Positions 8,324 to 15,588 of a stretch of DNA of 18,862 nt are shown piece after piece. Under the pieces are notes generated by a model, which saw only the letters and a list, made by a program, of their open reading frames with translations, did no database searches and was not told the origin of the DNA. Position 1 is the stretch's first letter; each line of letters begins with the position of its first letter. Source of the DNA: Collinsella aerofaciens (GTDB taxonomy: Bacteria > Actinomycetota > Coriobacteriia > Coriobacteriales > Coriobacteriaceae); assembly GCA_905213725.1 (NCBI GenBank), contig CAJMJM010000023.1, positions 1 to 18,862 of the forward strand, read 5' to 3'. The translations under genes and the position numbers were made by a program.

Positions 8324-9679
8324 TTAGTAGGCGCGATCGTTGAGCGTGCTCCAGAGCTTCTTGGACTCGGCCATGGTCCACGCGTTGATCTTGTCCTCAT
8401 CAATGCCAACGAACTCGCGATCCTTGTACAGGACGCGGCCGTTGATGATGGTGGTGCGGCAGTTTTTGCCCATCATGCCAAAGAGCATGTGGCCGTCGAT
8501 GTTCTCCTCGCTCAACGGCGTAAAAGGCTTGTAGTCCATAACGATGACGTCGGCGGCAGCGCCGGCCTCGAGCACACCAAGCTTGCGATCGAAGTACTTG
8601 CTCGCCATCTTGGCATTGTTCTCGAACAGCATGGTCATGGCCTCGCACCAGCCCACGTTGGGCATAGCGGCGTTGTGGCGCTGAATGATCAGGAAGACCT
8701 TAAGGCTCTCGAGCATATCGTGAGTGTAGGCGTCGGTGCCCATGCACACGGGAATGCCGCGGCGGAAGAACTCGAGCACGGGGGCACAGCCCACGGCGTT
8801 GCCCATATTGGATTCGGGGTTGTTGACGAGCCAGGTGCCGGACTCCTTGACGATGTCCATCTCGGCAGGTGTCACGTGGATGCAGTGGCCGAGCATGGTG
8901 TCGGGACCGAGCAGGTTGTGCTGCAGCAGGCGCTCGACGGGGCTGATGCCGCCGCGGTTGAGGCGGGAGTCCCACACGTCATTCATGCCCTCGCACACAT
9001 GGATGTGGAAACCGGTCAGGCCGTTGTTGGCCTCGGCCATCTTGTCCATGGTCTCGTCCGAAAGCGTAAAGGTGGCGTGACCGCCAAACATGGCGGCGAT
9101 CATGTGGTTGTCGTTATCGCGACGCTCCTTGGCGGCCCACTGGGCAAACTCGGCGTTCTCGGCAATGGCCTGGTCGCATTTTTCCTGACCGCGGCGGTCG
9201 GAGACCTCGTAGCACAGGCACGAACGCATGCCCAGCTCCTGAGCGGCGTCCTTAATGGTAAAGAGGCTGCCCGGAATCTCGCAGAAGCTCGCATGGTGAT
9301 CGAAGATCGTGGTGACGCCGTCGCGGATGGAATCCAGAATCGTGGCATAGGCGCTGGCCTTGGTGCCGTCGAGCGTCAGGTTGTCGTCGATCTTCCACCA
9401 CTGCTGCTCAAGATTCTCCAGGAAGTTGGTGGGGTTGCAGCCCTTAATGGCAAGGCCGCGGGCCAGACCCGAGTAGATGTGGGTGTGGCAGTTGATAAGT
9501 CCGGGCATGATGAGGTTGCCCTGGGCGTCGACGTACTCGGCATCCGGGTACTTGGCCTTGAGCTCGCGCTCGGGGCCCACTTCGACGATCGTATCTCCGT
9601 CAATGGCGACCGCACCGTTGGGAATGAACGGAGTCTGAGCGTTGCGGGTAAAGACGGAACCGTTAGCGACCAGAAGCAT
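8324..9679 (-). CDS. ssnA: SsnA-type metal-dependent amidohydrolase
   Basis: A 451-residue amidohydrolase-superfamily protein of the SsnA/chlorohydrolase/guanine deaminase type. The family metal motif appears as NCHTH with H65 and H67. Further likely ligands are H227 (in HIHVCEG), H265 or H268 (in GHCIH) and D316 (in MGTDAY). DHHASF (127-132) is also typical of SsnA. E. coli ssnA belongs to the same conserved purine cluster as ygfK and xdhD. The reaction of SsnA is not firmly established; deamination of a purine or hydrolysis of a ring-opened product is plausible. A second ATG six codons upstream overlaps the AAGGGAG ribosome site, so the start at 9679 (MLLVANG) is preferred. It sits between the permease and ygfK in the same direction. 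Confidence 0.88.
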   Translation of the reverse strand: MLLVANGSVFTRNAQTPFIPNGAVAIDGDTIVEVGPERELKAKYPDAEYVDAQGNLIMPGLINCHTHIYSGLARGLAIKGCNPTNFLENLEQQWWKIDDNLTLDGTKASAYATILDSIRDGVTTIFDHHASFCEIPGSLFTIKDAAQELGMRSCLCYEVSDRRGQEKCDQAIAENAEFAQWAAKERRDNDNHMIAAMFGGHATFTLSDETMDKMAEANNGLTGFHIHVCEGMNDVWDSRLNRGGISPVERLLQHNLLGPDTMLGHCIHVTPAEMDIVKESGTWLVNNPESNMGNAVGCAPVLEFFRRGIPVCMGTDAYTHDMLESLKVFLIIQRHNAAMPNVGWCEAMTMLFENNAKMASKYFDRKLGVLEAGAAADVIVMDYKPFTPLSEENIDGHMLFGMMGKNCRTTIINGRVLYKDREFVGIDEDKINAWTMAESKKLWSTLNDRAY

Positions 9680-9785
9680 AAATGCTCCCTTCAACATCAG
9701 GGGCGGGGTTTGACACCTCTGACATGGCGGAAGTGCGAAGCGCCGGCCTACACCGGAAACGGGCCCTCTCCCGTCAACGCTTCAC

Positions 9786-9859
9786 CAAAGGGACGAGCCC
9801 TTTGAAGTGCGGCTTGGCGCCGCATGGCGCCGGCGGACGAGGCGATGCGGCCGCCGGCG
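9786..9859 (-). other. Hairpin cluster between permease and ssnA
   Basis: The 196-base gap has three inverted repeats: 7-bp arms 9786-9792/9798-9804, 6-bp arms 9816-9821/9826-9831, and 9-bp arms 9828-9836/9851-9859 (CGCCGGCGG and its complement). The last two overlap, so they may be alternative folds. No T-tract follows on the minus strand. This could be an mRNA processing or attenuation region that lets permease and enzyme genes be expressed at different levels. Confidence 0.5.
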
Positions 9860-9875
9860 AATAGCACCGAATTGG

Positions 9876-11270
9876 TTACTTCTTGCTCTCGGGCAGGACC
9901 AGATTCACAGCGGCATCCTTGGCGGCATCGATGTGCTGAGCCACGACCGGCGTCTGCGGAAGGATCAGGTTGAGCACGATGGCCATGATGGCGGTGGGGG
10001 TTACGGCGTTGGAGCCGATGACGGTGGACACCCAGGTGGGCATGCCCTCGCCGGCAAGGCAACCGCTGGCCATCCAGATACCCAAGCCAAAGACAACGGA
10101 GGTGCCGACGATGGTGGTGGTGCGCTGCGTGAGGCCCTCGCGGGTGAACATGCGCACACCGTTCATGGTGATGGTGCCAAAGACGCCGACGGTCGCGCCG
10201 CCGATAACAGGCTGCGGGATGGCGGAGAGCACGGCAGAGAGCTGCGGGAACAGACCGGCGATGGCAAAGACGGCCGCGATGATCACAAAGACCCACTTGT
10301 TGACGACCTTGTTGGAGCAGATGATGCCCACGTTCTGGCCAAGGGCGCTGGTGGGAAGACCGCCCAGCAGGCCGCCGACCATAGAAGTGAGGCCCTGGGA
10401 CACGATAGCGCCGGAAAGCTCGCGCTCGGTGGGCATACGGTCGATGGAGCCCAGGCAGGCGGCGGAGACGTCACCGATAACCTGGATGGCAACCATGGGG
10501 AACACGACGGCGAGGGTAATGCAGACCTCGGGATCAAACTCGAGCGCGTAGGGCATGAGCTTGGGAAGAGCGAAGACCTGAGCGGTGGCGACGCTGGAGA
10601 AGTCGATCATGCCAAAGGGGATCGAAACGATCATGCCAACGATCATGCCAAAGAACACGGATCCCAGCTTGAGCGTGCCCTTTCCAAAGTTGGCGAGCGC
10701 GAAGACGACGGCGAAGGTGATAAGAGCGACGCACCATGCCTGCGGGGTGCCCCACAACGGCGTGCCCATGCCACCGGCCATGTATTTGACGGCCGTGGGA
10801 TAGAGAGAGACGCCAATGGAGAAGATGACCGTGCCGGTCACGACGGGCGGGAACAGCCACTTAATCTTGCTGTAGGCCAGACCAAAGAGGACCGCGACGG
10901 CACCGCCAACGATCTCGCCGCCCAGCAGCGCGCCAAAACTAAAGCCCGAGGCGCCCATGGCCTGAAGGGCCGGCAGGAACGCGAACGAAACGCCCATGAC
11001 GATGGGCAGGCCGCCGCCAATGCGACGGAAGGGAGCGAAGGCCTGAAGGGCCGTGTCGATCGCCGAAAGAATGAGTGCAACCTGAATGATGTCGGTGCTC
11101 TGCTGGCTATTAAAGCCGTAGACGCCGGCCATGATGACCGCCGGGGTAATGATGCCGGCAAACGATGCCAGTACATGCTGAAGGGCACACGGGATCATTT
11201 CCTTAACGGGCGGCATGCCTTCGCGAGTGAACAGGGCTTCAGTGCCGTTCGTAACCGTCTCCTGGGTCAT
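9876..11270 (-). CDS. NCS2-family purine permease (xanthine/urate type)
   Basis: A 464-residue, strongly hydrophobic membrane protein of the nucleobase-cation symport-2 family, with the usual length and many glycine-rich transmembrane segments. The conserved histidine of the first helix is visible at H32 (LQHVLASFAG). IGDVSAA (265-271) matches the region of helix 8 with functional acidic residues. The family signature near helix 10 starts QNVG (312-315) but continues SNKVVNK where most members have a threonine and end in SR. Substrate is inferred as xanthine, hypoxanthine or urate from the downstream enzymes. The frame is open further upstream, but the ATG at 11270 begins a typical N-terminus and has GGTGG just before it. 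It is the first gene of the minus-strand cluster, divergent from the YheO-type regulator. Confidence 0.88.
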   Translation of the reverse strand: MTQETVTNGTEALFTREGMPPVKEMIPCALQHVLASFAGIITPAVIMAGVYGFNSQQSTDIIQVALILSAIDTALQAFAPFRRIGGGLPIVMGVSFAFLPALQAMGASGFSFGALLGGEIVGGAVAVLFGLAYSKIKWLFPPVVTGTVIFSIGVSLYPTAVKYMAGGMGTPLWGTPQAWCVALITFAVVFALANFGKGTLKLGSVFFGMIVGMIVSIPFGMIDFSSVATAQVFALPKLMPYALEFDPEVCITLAVVFPMVAIQVIGDVSAACLGSIDRMPTERELSGAIVSQGLTSMVGGLLGGLPTSALGQNVGIICSNKVVNKWVFVIIAAVFAIAGLFPQLSAVLSAIPQPVIGGATVGVFGTITMNGVRMFTREGLTQRTTTIVGTSVVFGLGIWMASGCLAGEGMPTWVSTVIGSNAVTPTAIMAIVLNLILPQTPVVAQHIDAAKDAAVNLVLPESKK

Positions 11271-11357
11271 TTGACCACCAATCCTCGAAATAGTTGTTTT
11301 CGCATCTAACGCTCTATTGTGACGCAGTGCGGGGTTGAGGTTGTGCCTTCGTTGCAT

Positions 11358-11386
11358 ATCGTATTAAAGATGATTCTCATTCTCAA
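11358..11386 (-). promoter_or_regulatory. Putative sigma-70 promoter of the purine cluster
   Basis: On the minus strand TTGAGA (plus 11381-11386) and TACGAT (plus 11358-11363) are separated by exactly 17 bases, in an AT-rich stretch about 90 bases upstream of the permease start. This is a good match to the -35/-10 arrangement. It has not been tested against other sites. Confidence 0.5.
11366..11384 (-). promoter_or_regulatory. Fur-box-like sequence overlapping the promoter
   Basis: The minus strand reads GAGAATGAGAATCATCTTT, matching the classical 19-bp Fur box at 14 of 19 positions and containing two tandem GAGAAT hexamers. It overlaps the -35 element and spacer of the putative permease promoter. 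Iron control would suit an operon encoding many Fe-S clusters, but Fur boxes vary in Actinomycetota and this could be chance in AT-rich DNA. Confidence 0.35.
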
Positions 11387-11621
11387 TAATAATTTTTTGT
11401 TATCAGACTATTCTTCAGCTGAGATAATGCATTTCCGCAGGTCAGGAAAGTGTCTGGTCAAAATGACATCTTACTTTTCTTTTGGTCAACCGTTTACCGC
11501 TAAATTCCTACCGTTCGTCTGTATTACGCAATGTACCTGCGGATATACGAGTCAATAGACACCGTGTTACCATGATAAAAAATTGTTATGAACACTTCGA
11601 TAGAACCCAAAGGAGTTGCCC

Positions 11622-12278
11622 GTGAACGAGACCGTACGCCGCTTTTTGCCGATGGTCGATTTCCTGGAGCAGGTACTCGGTAAGAACAGCGAAATCGTGC
11701 TGCACGATTTCTCGGATCCCGACCACGCCATCGTCGATATTCGCACCGGCATCGTGAGCGGCCGTAAAGTCGGCGCTCCCGCCACCGCTCTGGCACTCAA
11801 GATCATGCACGATGGTAAATATCGCGATCTGCCGTTCATTACGGGCTACGAAGGCCGCGGTGCCGGTGGCAAGACGCTGGAGTCGGCGACGTACTTCATT
11901 CGCGAGGACGGCGAGATCGTCGGCATGCTCTGCGTCAACACCGATCTTTCGGCCGTGCGCAACATCAGTGCCATGGCCCAGCAGCTTATGGCCTGCTTTG
12001 ACGCCGCTCCCGCACGCACCGAGCCCTCCCCCATCGAGGTCGAAAGCCTTTCGGAGTCCACGCAGGAGCTCATCGACCGCAGTATTTCCGAGCTGCTGAG
12101 CGCTCGCGGGCTGGATGTGACGTCGCTTGGTCAAAGCGACCGCGTGGAAGTCATTCGCCACCTCAACGGCAACGGAGTGTTCATGCTCAAGGGCGCCGTA
12201 GCCTGCGCCGCCACCGCGCTGGGCATCTCGGAGCCCAGCGTCTACCGCTACCTGCAAAAAGTCCGCAAGGAAGGCTAA
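11622..12278 (+). CDS. YheO/DauR-type transcriptional regulator (PAS_6 + HTH_22)
   Basis: A 218-residue protein with an N-terminal PAS-like sensor region (about 5-115; EIVLHDFSDP and GEIVGMLCVNTD are typical of the YheO family). A C-terminal helix-turn-helix spans about 150-215 and ends in ALGISEPSVYRYLQKVRK. Relatives such as DauR control catabolic operons in response to small metabolites. GTG at 11622 is chosen because AGGAG lies six bases upstream; a TTG two codons earlier abuts that site. It is transcribed away from the purine cluster across a shared control region, so it is the prime candidate to regulate it, probably sensing a purine or breakdown product. That role is inference. Its 3' end shares a bidirectional terminator with ridA. 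Confidence 0.87.
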   Translation: MNETVRRFLPMVDFLEQVLGKNSEIVLHDFSDPDHAIVDIRTGIVSGRKVGAPATALALKIMHDGKYRDLPFITGYEGRGAGGKTLESATYFIREDGEIVGMLCVNTDLSAVRNISAMAQQLMACFDAAPARTEPSPIEVESLSESTQELIDRSISELLSARGLDVTSLGQSDRVEVIRHLNGNGVFMLKGAVACAATALGISEPSVYRYLQKVRKEG

Positions 12279-12290
12279 CCCGCTGACTCC

Positions 12291-12320
12291 TTGGGGACGG
12301 AGGAAAACGGATCATTTTTG
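12291..12320 (+). repeat. GGGGACGG-type dispersed repeat fragment
   Basis: Just after the regulator's stop codon the sequence TTGGGGACGGAGG is followed by AAAACGGATCATTTTTG. It shares the GGGGAC(A/G)G head with elements at 16259, 16629 and, inverted, near 18811. The shared head suggests a family of short dispersed intergenic repeats, but the bodies differ and membership is inferred. Confidence 0.4.
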
Positions 12321-12334
12321 TCGCATCGCTTGAC

Positions 12335-12372
12335 AAAAGACCCTGCAGTTCACACGCACTGCAGGGTCTTTT
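12335..12372. terminator. Bidirectional terminator between regulator and ridA
   Basis: A perfect 15-bp inverted repeat has arms 12335-12349 and 12358-12372 around an eight-base loop. The GC core GACCCTGCAG is flanked by AAAA on one side and TTTT on the other, so a U-tract results on either strand. It lies 57 bases after the regulator stop and 30 bases after the ridA stop, serving both convergent genes. Confidence 0.92.
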
Positions 12373-12402
12373 TGCATGTCATGTTTAGTTGTTGCCAACC
12401 CC

Positions 12403-12780
12403 TTAGAGAGCGGCGACGACCTCAATCTCAACCAGACCGCCGGCCGGAAGGGCGGCAACCTGGAAAGCGCTGCGCGCGGGGAACGGAGCCTCGAACTTGG
12501 AGGCGTAGATCTCGTTCACGGCAGCGAAGTCGGCAATGTCGGCCAGATAGACCGTGGTCTTAACGACATCGGCAAAGGTGGCGCCGGCAGCGGTCAGCAG
12601 GGCCTCGACGTTAGCAAGGGACTGCTTAGCCTGGGCCTCGACGCCCTCGGGCATCTTGCCGGTTGCGGGGTCGATGCCCAGCTGGCCGGACAGGAACACC
12701 ATGTTGCCGGTCTGGATGCCGGGGGAATACGGGCCGATGGCTGCAGGTGCGTTATCGGAAGACACGACGGTCTTGCTCAT
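12403..12780 (-). CDS. ridA: RidA-family reactive imine/enamine deaminase
   Basis: A 125-residue protein of typical RidA length. Conserved features are GPYSP (16-20), FLSGQLG (29-35), the catalytic arginine R103 in PARSAFQV and the glutamate E120 in VEIEV. RidA speeds hydrolysis of 2-aminoacrylate and related imines to 2-keto acids and ammonia, protecting PLP enzymes; it is a cytosolic trimer. The retained arginine argues for a true RidA rather than a non-catalytic relative. AAGGAG precedes the ATG with good spacing. It is a single gene, convergent with the regulator and divergent from the U32 gene. Purine-catabolic lyases such as YgeX generate aminoacrylate, so it may support that pathway, though no such lyase lies in this window. 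Confidence 0.92.
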   Translation of the reverse strand: MSKTVVSSDNAPAAIGPYSPGIQTGNMVFLSGQLGIDPATGKMPEGVEAQAKQSLANVEALLTAAGATFADVVKTTVYLADIADFAAVNEIYASKFEAPFPARSAFQVAALPAGGLVEIEVVAAL

Positions 12781-12813
12781 GTTTTTCTCCTTACGATCAG
12801 ATAGAGAGCGTGA

Positions 12814-12859
12814 GCGCGGCGTTCACACCGGGAGGCACAATTCGGTCTGAACACCGCGC
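12814..12859 (-). promoter_or_regulatory. Inverted repeat in ridA 5' leader
   Basis: Arms 12814-12825 and 12848-12859 form an 11-bp stem with one internal mismatch (six GC-rich pairs GCGCGG/CCGCGC, then five). It lies between the putative ridA promoter and the ribosome site, so it would be part of the 5' untranslated RNA. No function can be assigned. Confidence 0.35.
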
Positions 12860-12869
12860 TTGATTTGGG

Positions 12870-12898
12870 ATAGTACTCAAGGTTTCCGCGCAATGCAA
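12870..12898 (-). promoter_or_regulatory. Putative ridA promoter
   Basis: The minus strand shows TTGCAT (plus 12893-12898), a 17-base spacer and TACTAT (plus 12870-12875), about 90 bases upstream of the ridA start codon. Confidence 0.5.
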
Positions 12899-12946
12899 GA
12901 TTATTATCACGTTGCGAGAATATTTTATCGCCCAACGGTTTCCCCG

Positions 12947-13048
12947 AACCGCTGAACGGTTCTCATGTGGAGCAGCCAGTCCAAGCTGCTGAAGACTTTA
13001 TCCAGCTTGGAGCACGGGCGTCGCCCACCGCAGCGACGCCACTATACT
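12947..13048 (+). promoter_or_regulatory. Three hairpins and a -10-like box upstream of the U32 gene
   Basis: Three inverted repeats follow each other: 6-bp arms 12947-12952/12958-12963, 9-bp arms 12980-12988/13003-13011 (TCCAAGCTG and complement), and 7-bp arms 13017-13023/13034-13040. TATACT at 13043-13048 resembles a -10 box, but I see no good -35 at the right distance. If transcription starts further upstream, the hairpins would form a structured leader; if it starts at TATACT, they are DNA elements only. Confidence 0.4.
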
Positions 13049-13080
13049 TTTGAATATCTGAGCATTTTGAAAGGCAGGAT

Positions 13081-15573
13081 ATGACCGCAACCGCCAGTCG
13101 AACCACCAACCGCAGGCCCGAGCTTTTGGCCCCCGCCGGAGGCCCCGAGCCCTTTGCCGCCGCACTCGCTGCCGGGGCAGACGCCATCTACTGCGGCATG
13201 GGCAGCTTCAACGCCCGCCGCAAGGCAACCAACTTTACCGATGAGGCCTTTGAGCAGGCCTGCCGCGCCGCGCATCTGGCCGGCTCGCGCGTCTACGTCA
13301 CGGTCAACATCGTCATCAAGCAGTCCGAGATGGGCGATGCGTTGCAACTCATCCACCGCTGCTCCACGCTGGGCGCCGATGCCTTCATTATCCAGGACTG
13401 GGGCCTGTTCTTTGAGGTCAAGCGCACCATGCCCGGCATCGAGACACACATCTCGACCCAGGCGAACATCCATGATGACCGTGGGACTATCTGGTGCCGC
13501 GAGCAGGGCGCCGACCGCGTGACCCTCTCGCGCGAGCTCTCCATCGACGAAATCGCTGCCATTCACAATGCCGCGCCCGACGTTGACCTTGAGGTCTTTA
13601 GCCACGGCGCCATCTGCTTTTGTTACTCGGGCCTGTGCCTGCTGTCGAGCTTTGCCATGGCGGGCCGCTCGGCCAACCGCGGCATGTGCGCTCAGCCCTG
13701 TCGCCTGCCTTACGAGCTGATTGACGAGAACGGCCGCTCGCTCTCCCCTGCCGGTCGCGAGCGCGCGCTGTGCCCGCGCGACACCAATACTTCGCAGCTC
13801 GTTCGCCGTCTGTATGACGCCGGCGCCGCATCGCTCAAGCTCGAAGGCCGCATGAAAGCCCCCGATTACGTATATTCCATCGTCGACGTGTATCGTCATC
13901 AGATTGATGACATGCTGGCCGGGGTCGCCGTAGATAAGGACGAGGACGCCGCCCGCCAGCGCCAGCTCAAACGCTGCTTCAACCGCGACTTTACGCACGC
14001 CTACCAAGACGGTACCTCGGGTGACGAGATGATGAGCTACGAGCGTTCCAACAACCGCGGCCAGATCGTGGGCACGGTGCTCGGCAGCCGCCTGTCCAAC
14101 CGCGATGTGCGCGGGCTCAAGCCCGACGACCGCCGTCGCCGCGCTGCCATCGCCCGCATTGAGCTGTTTGAGCCCGTGGGCAAGGGTGACCTGCTGGAGC
14201 TTCGTCACGACGATGAGTTTGACCAGTTCCTGACCACCATTGCCGCCGAGGATGCCGCTGCCGGCGACATCATCGAGTGCCGCGTGCCCCGTAGCATGCC
14301 CGAGGGTTGCCGTGTACGCGTGATTCGAAGCCAGCGCGCTATCGACGCCGCCGGCGCCGCGCTCAAACGCGATGTGCTGCGCCGCCGCGCCGTAGACGTG
14401 ACCGTCGTGGCGCGTCTGGGCGAGCCGTTTACCGTGACGCTCACCTGCTGCGACGACCCCACGCTCGCTGCCGCTGCGACCGGCTTTACCGTCGAGGCCG
14501 CCAAGACCCGCGCCGTCGAAGCGTCCGATCTGGTTGAGCATGTAGGCCGCATGGGCTCCTCGCCCTTTGAGGCCGCGAGCTTTGACGTTTCGCTCGACGC
14601 CGGCTGCGGTATGGGCTTCTCCGCCGTGCACAAGGTGCGCGCCGCCGCCTGTAAAGCATTGGAGGAGGCCATTCTGGCGCCGTACGAGGAGCGCGCGAAA
14701 ACGCTTGAGTTGCCGGTACTCGACAAATGTACGCACGCCATGCCCGAGCATTACCGCGACGAGCCGCATATCTGCGCCACCGTCACCACGCTCGAAGCCG
14801 CCGAGGCAGCTCGCGCCGAGGGCGCCGCGCGCATCTATATGACCACCGACGCGCTCGAGACTGTCGGACTCTCCCCTGCCGATGCATTTGAGCAGGGTAT
14901 CGTGCCCGTACTCGACGAGGTCTGCCGCACCGTCGACCACGAGCGCGTCGATCCCTGGATCAATGCCGGAGCCACCGTCGCCGTCGGCAATATCTCCGAG
15001 CTCGCCGTAGCCGCGCATGCCGGCGCCACGGCCGAGATTCGCTCTTGCCTGCCGGTGCACAACACGCCCTGCATGGAGGCGCTTGCCGAGCGCGGAGCCG
15101 GTGCGTTTTGGCTCTCGCCCGAGATCACGCTCGACGAGATTGTCTCGCTCGGCGCCACCGCGCCCGCGGCTCTGGGCATCACCGTCTTTGGCCGCCCGCG
15201 CGTCATGACGAGCGAGCATTGCATTCTGCAGGTTGCCAACGGCTGCATCCACGATTGTGCCAACTGCCGCCTGCGTGCCCGCAAGCTCTCGCTCAAGAAT
15301 ATCGACGGCAAGGTCATGCCCGTCCGCACCGACACTCACGGCCGCTCTCGCCTGTACGATGCCTACCCCATCGACCTCACGCCGCAGGTTGCTCAGCTGC
15401 TCGATGCCGGCGTGCGTCGTCTCATGGTGGACGGAACGCTGCTCGAGGCGGATGAGGTGGGCCGTGCCGTCGCCCGCGTCCGTCGTGCCGTCGAAGCAGC
15501 GCAGGCCGGCCGCAAGCCCGCCGCCCGCCTGCGCGGGGCGACCTCGGGCTGCATGTTTGTGGGAATCAGCTAA
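13081..15573 (+). CDS. U32-family protein, RlhA-like (RNA hydroxylation)
   Basis: An 830-residue U32-family protein. The N-terminus RPELLAPAGGPE and the block HGAICFCYSG...GMCAQPCR are family hallmarks. C179, C186, C203 and C231 fit the four-cysteine iron-sulfur pattern of U32 proteins. The middle looks like the DUF3656 region found in RlhA, and the C-terminal part has a second cysteine group at C714, C722, C726 and C729. Although labelled peptidases, characterised members (RlhA on 23S rRNA, TrhP on tRNA, UbiU/UbiV on ubiquinone) carry out prephenate- or iron-dependent hydroxylations. RlhA in E. coli is about 650 residues, so this is a longer form. The ATG follows AAAGGCAGG. The next gene, 15 bases on, is a pseudouridine synthase, which supports an RNA-modification role. 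Exact target is not determined. Confidence 0.85.
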   Translation: MTATASRTTNRRPELLAPAGGPEPFAAALAAGADAIYCGMGSFNARRKATNFTDEAFEQACRAAHLAGSRVYVTVNIVIKQSEMGDALQLIHRCSTLGADAFIIQDWGLFFEVKRTMPGIETHISTQANIHDDRGTIWCREQGADRVTLSRELSIDEIAAIHNAAPDVDLEVFSHGAICFCYSGLCLLSSFAMAGRSANRGMCAQPCRLPYELIDENGRSLSPAGRERALCPRDTNTSQLVRRLYDAGAASLKLEGRMKAPDYVYSIVDVYRHQIDDMLAGVAVDKDEDAARQRQLKRCFNRDFTHAYQDGTSGDEMMSYERSNNRGQIVGTVLGSRLSNRDVRGLKPDDRRRRAAIARIELFEPVGKGDLLELRHDDEFDQFLTTIAAEDAAAGDIIECRVPRSMPEGCRVRVIRSQRAIDAAGAALKRDVLRRRAVDVTVVARLGEPFTVTLTCCDDPTLAAAATGFTVEAAKTRAVEASDLVEHVGRMGSSPFEAASFDVSLDAGCGMGFSAVHKVRAAACKALEEAILAPYEERAKTLELPVLDKCTHAMPEHYRDEPHICATVTTLEAAEAARAEGAARIYMTTDALETVGLSPADAFEQGIVPVLDEVCRTVDHERVDPWINAGATVAVGNISELAVAAHAGATAEIRSCLPVHNTPCMEALAERGAGAFWLSPEITLDEIVSLGATAPAALGITVFGRPRVMTSEHCILQVANGCIHDCANCRLRARKLSLKNIDGKVMPVRTDTHGRSRLYDAYPIDLTPQVAQLLDAGVRRLMVDGTLLEADEVGRAVARVRRAVEAAQAGRKPAARLRGATSGCMFVGIS

Positions 15574-15588
15574 CCGAAAGGCTTACAC

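Larger units (their letters stand above)
11271..11621. promoter_or_regulatory. Divergent control region, permease / YheO regulator
   Basis: A 351-bp AT-rich region between two divergent start codons. Besides the promoter and Fur-like box it contains TGGTCAA at 11455-11461 and 11483-11489, and the inverted form TTGACCA at 11271-11277 directly before the permease start. These could be operator half-sites for the adjacent regulator, but the spacing is irregular. AGGAG at 11611-11615 is the regulator's ribosome site. I found no clear promoter for the regulator gene and no riboswitch fold I recognise. Confidence 0.45.

Noticed and set aside
5305..8343. Long plus-strand frames opposite ygfK
   Set aside because: Shadow frames; YgfK on the minus strand has FAD, NAD(P) and Fe-S motifs and a good start.
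11616..11621. TTG start two codons upstream for the YheO-type regulator
   Set aside because: It directly abuts AGGAG, leaving no spacing; GTG at 11622 is six bases downstream.
13042..15339. Minus-strand open frame of 765 codons opposite the U32 gene
   Set aside because: Same reason: a shadow of the U32 coding sequence with no recognisable motifs or ribosome site.
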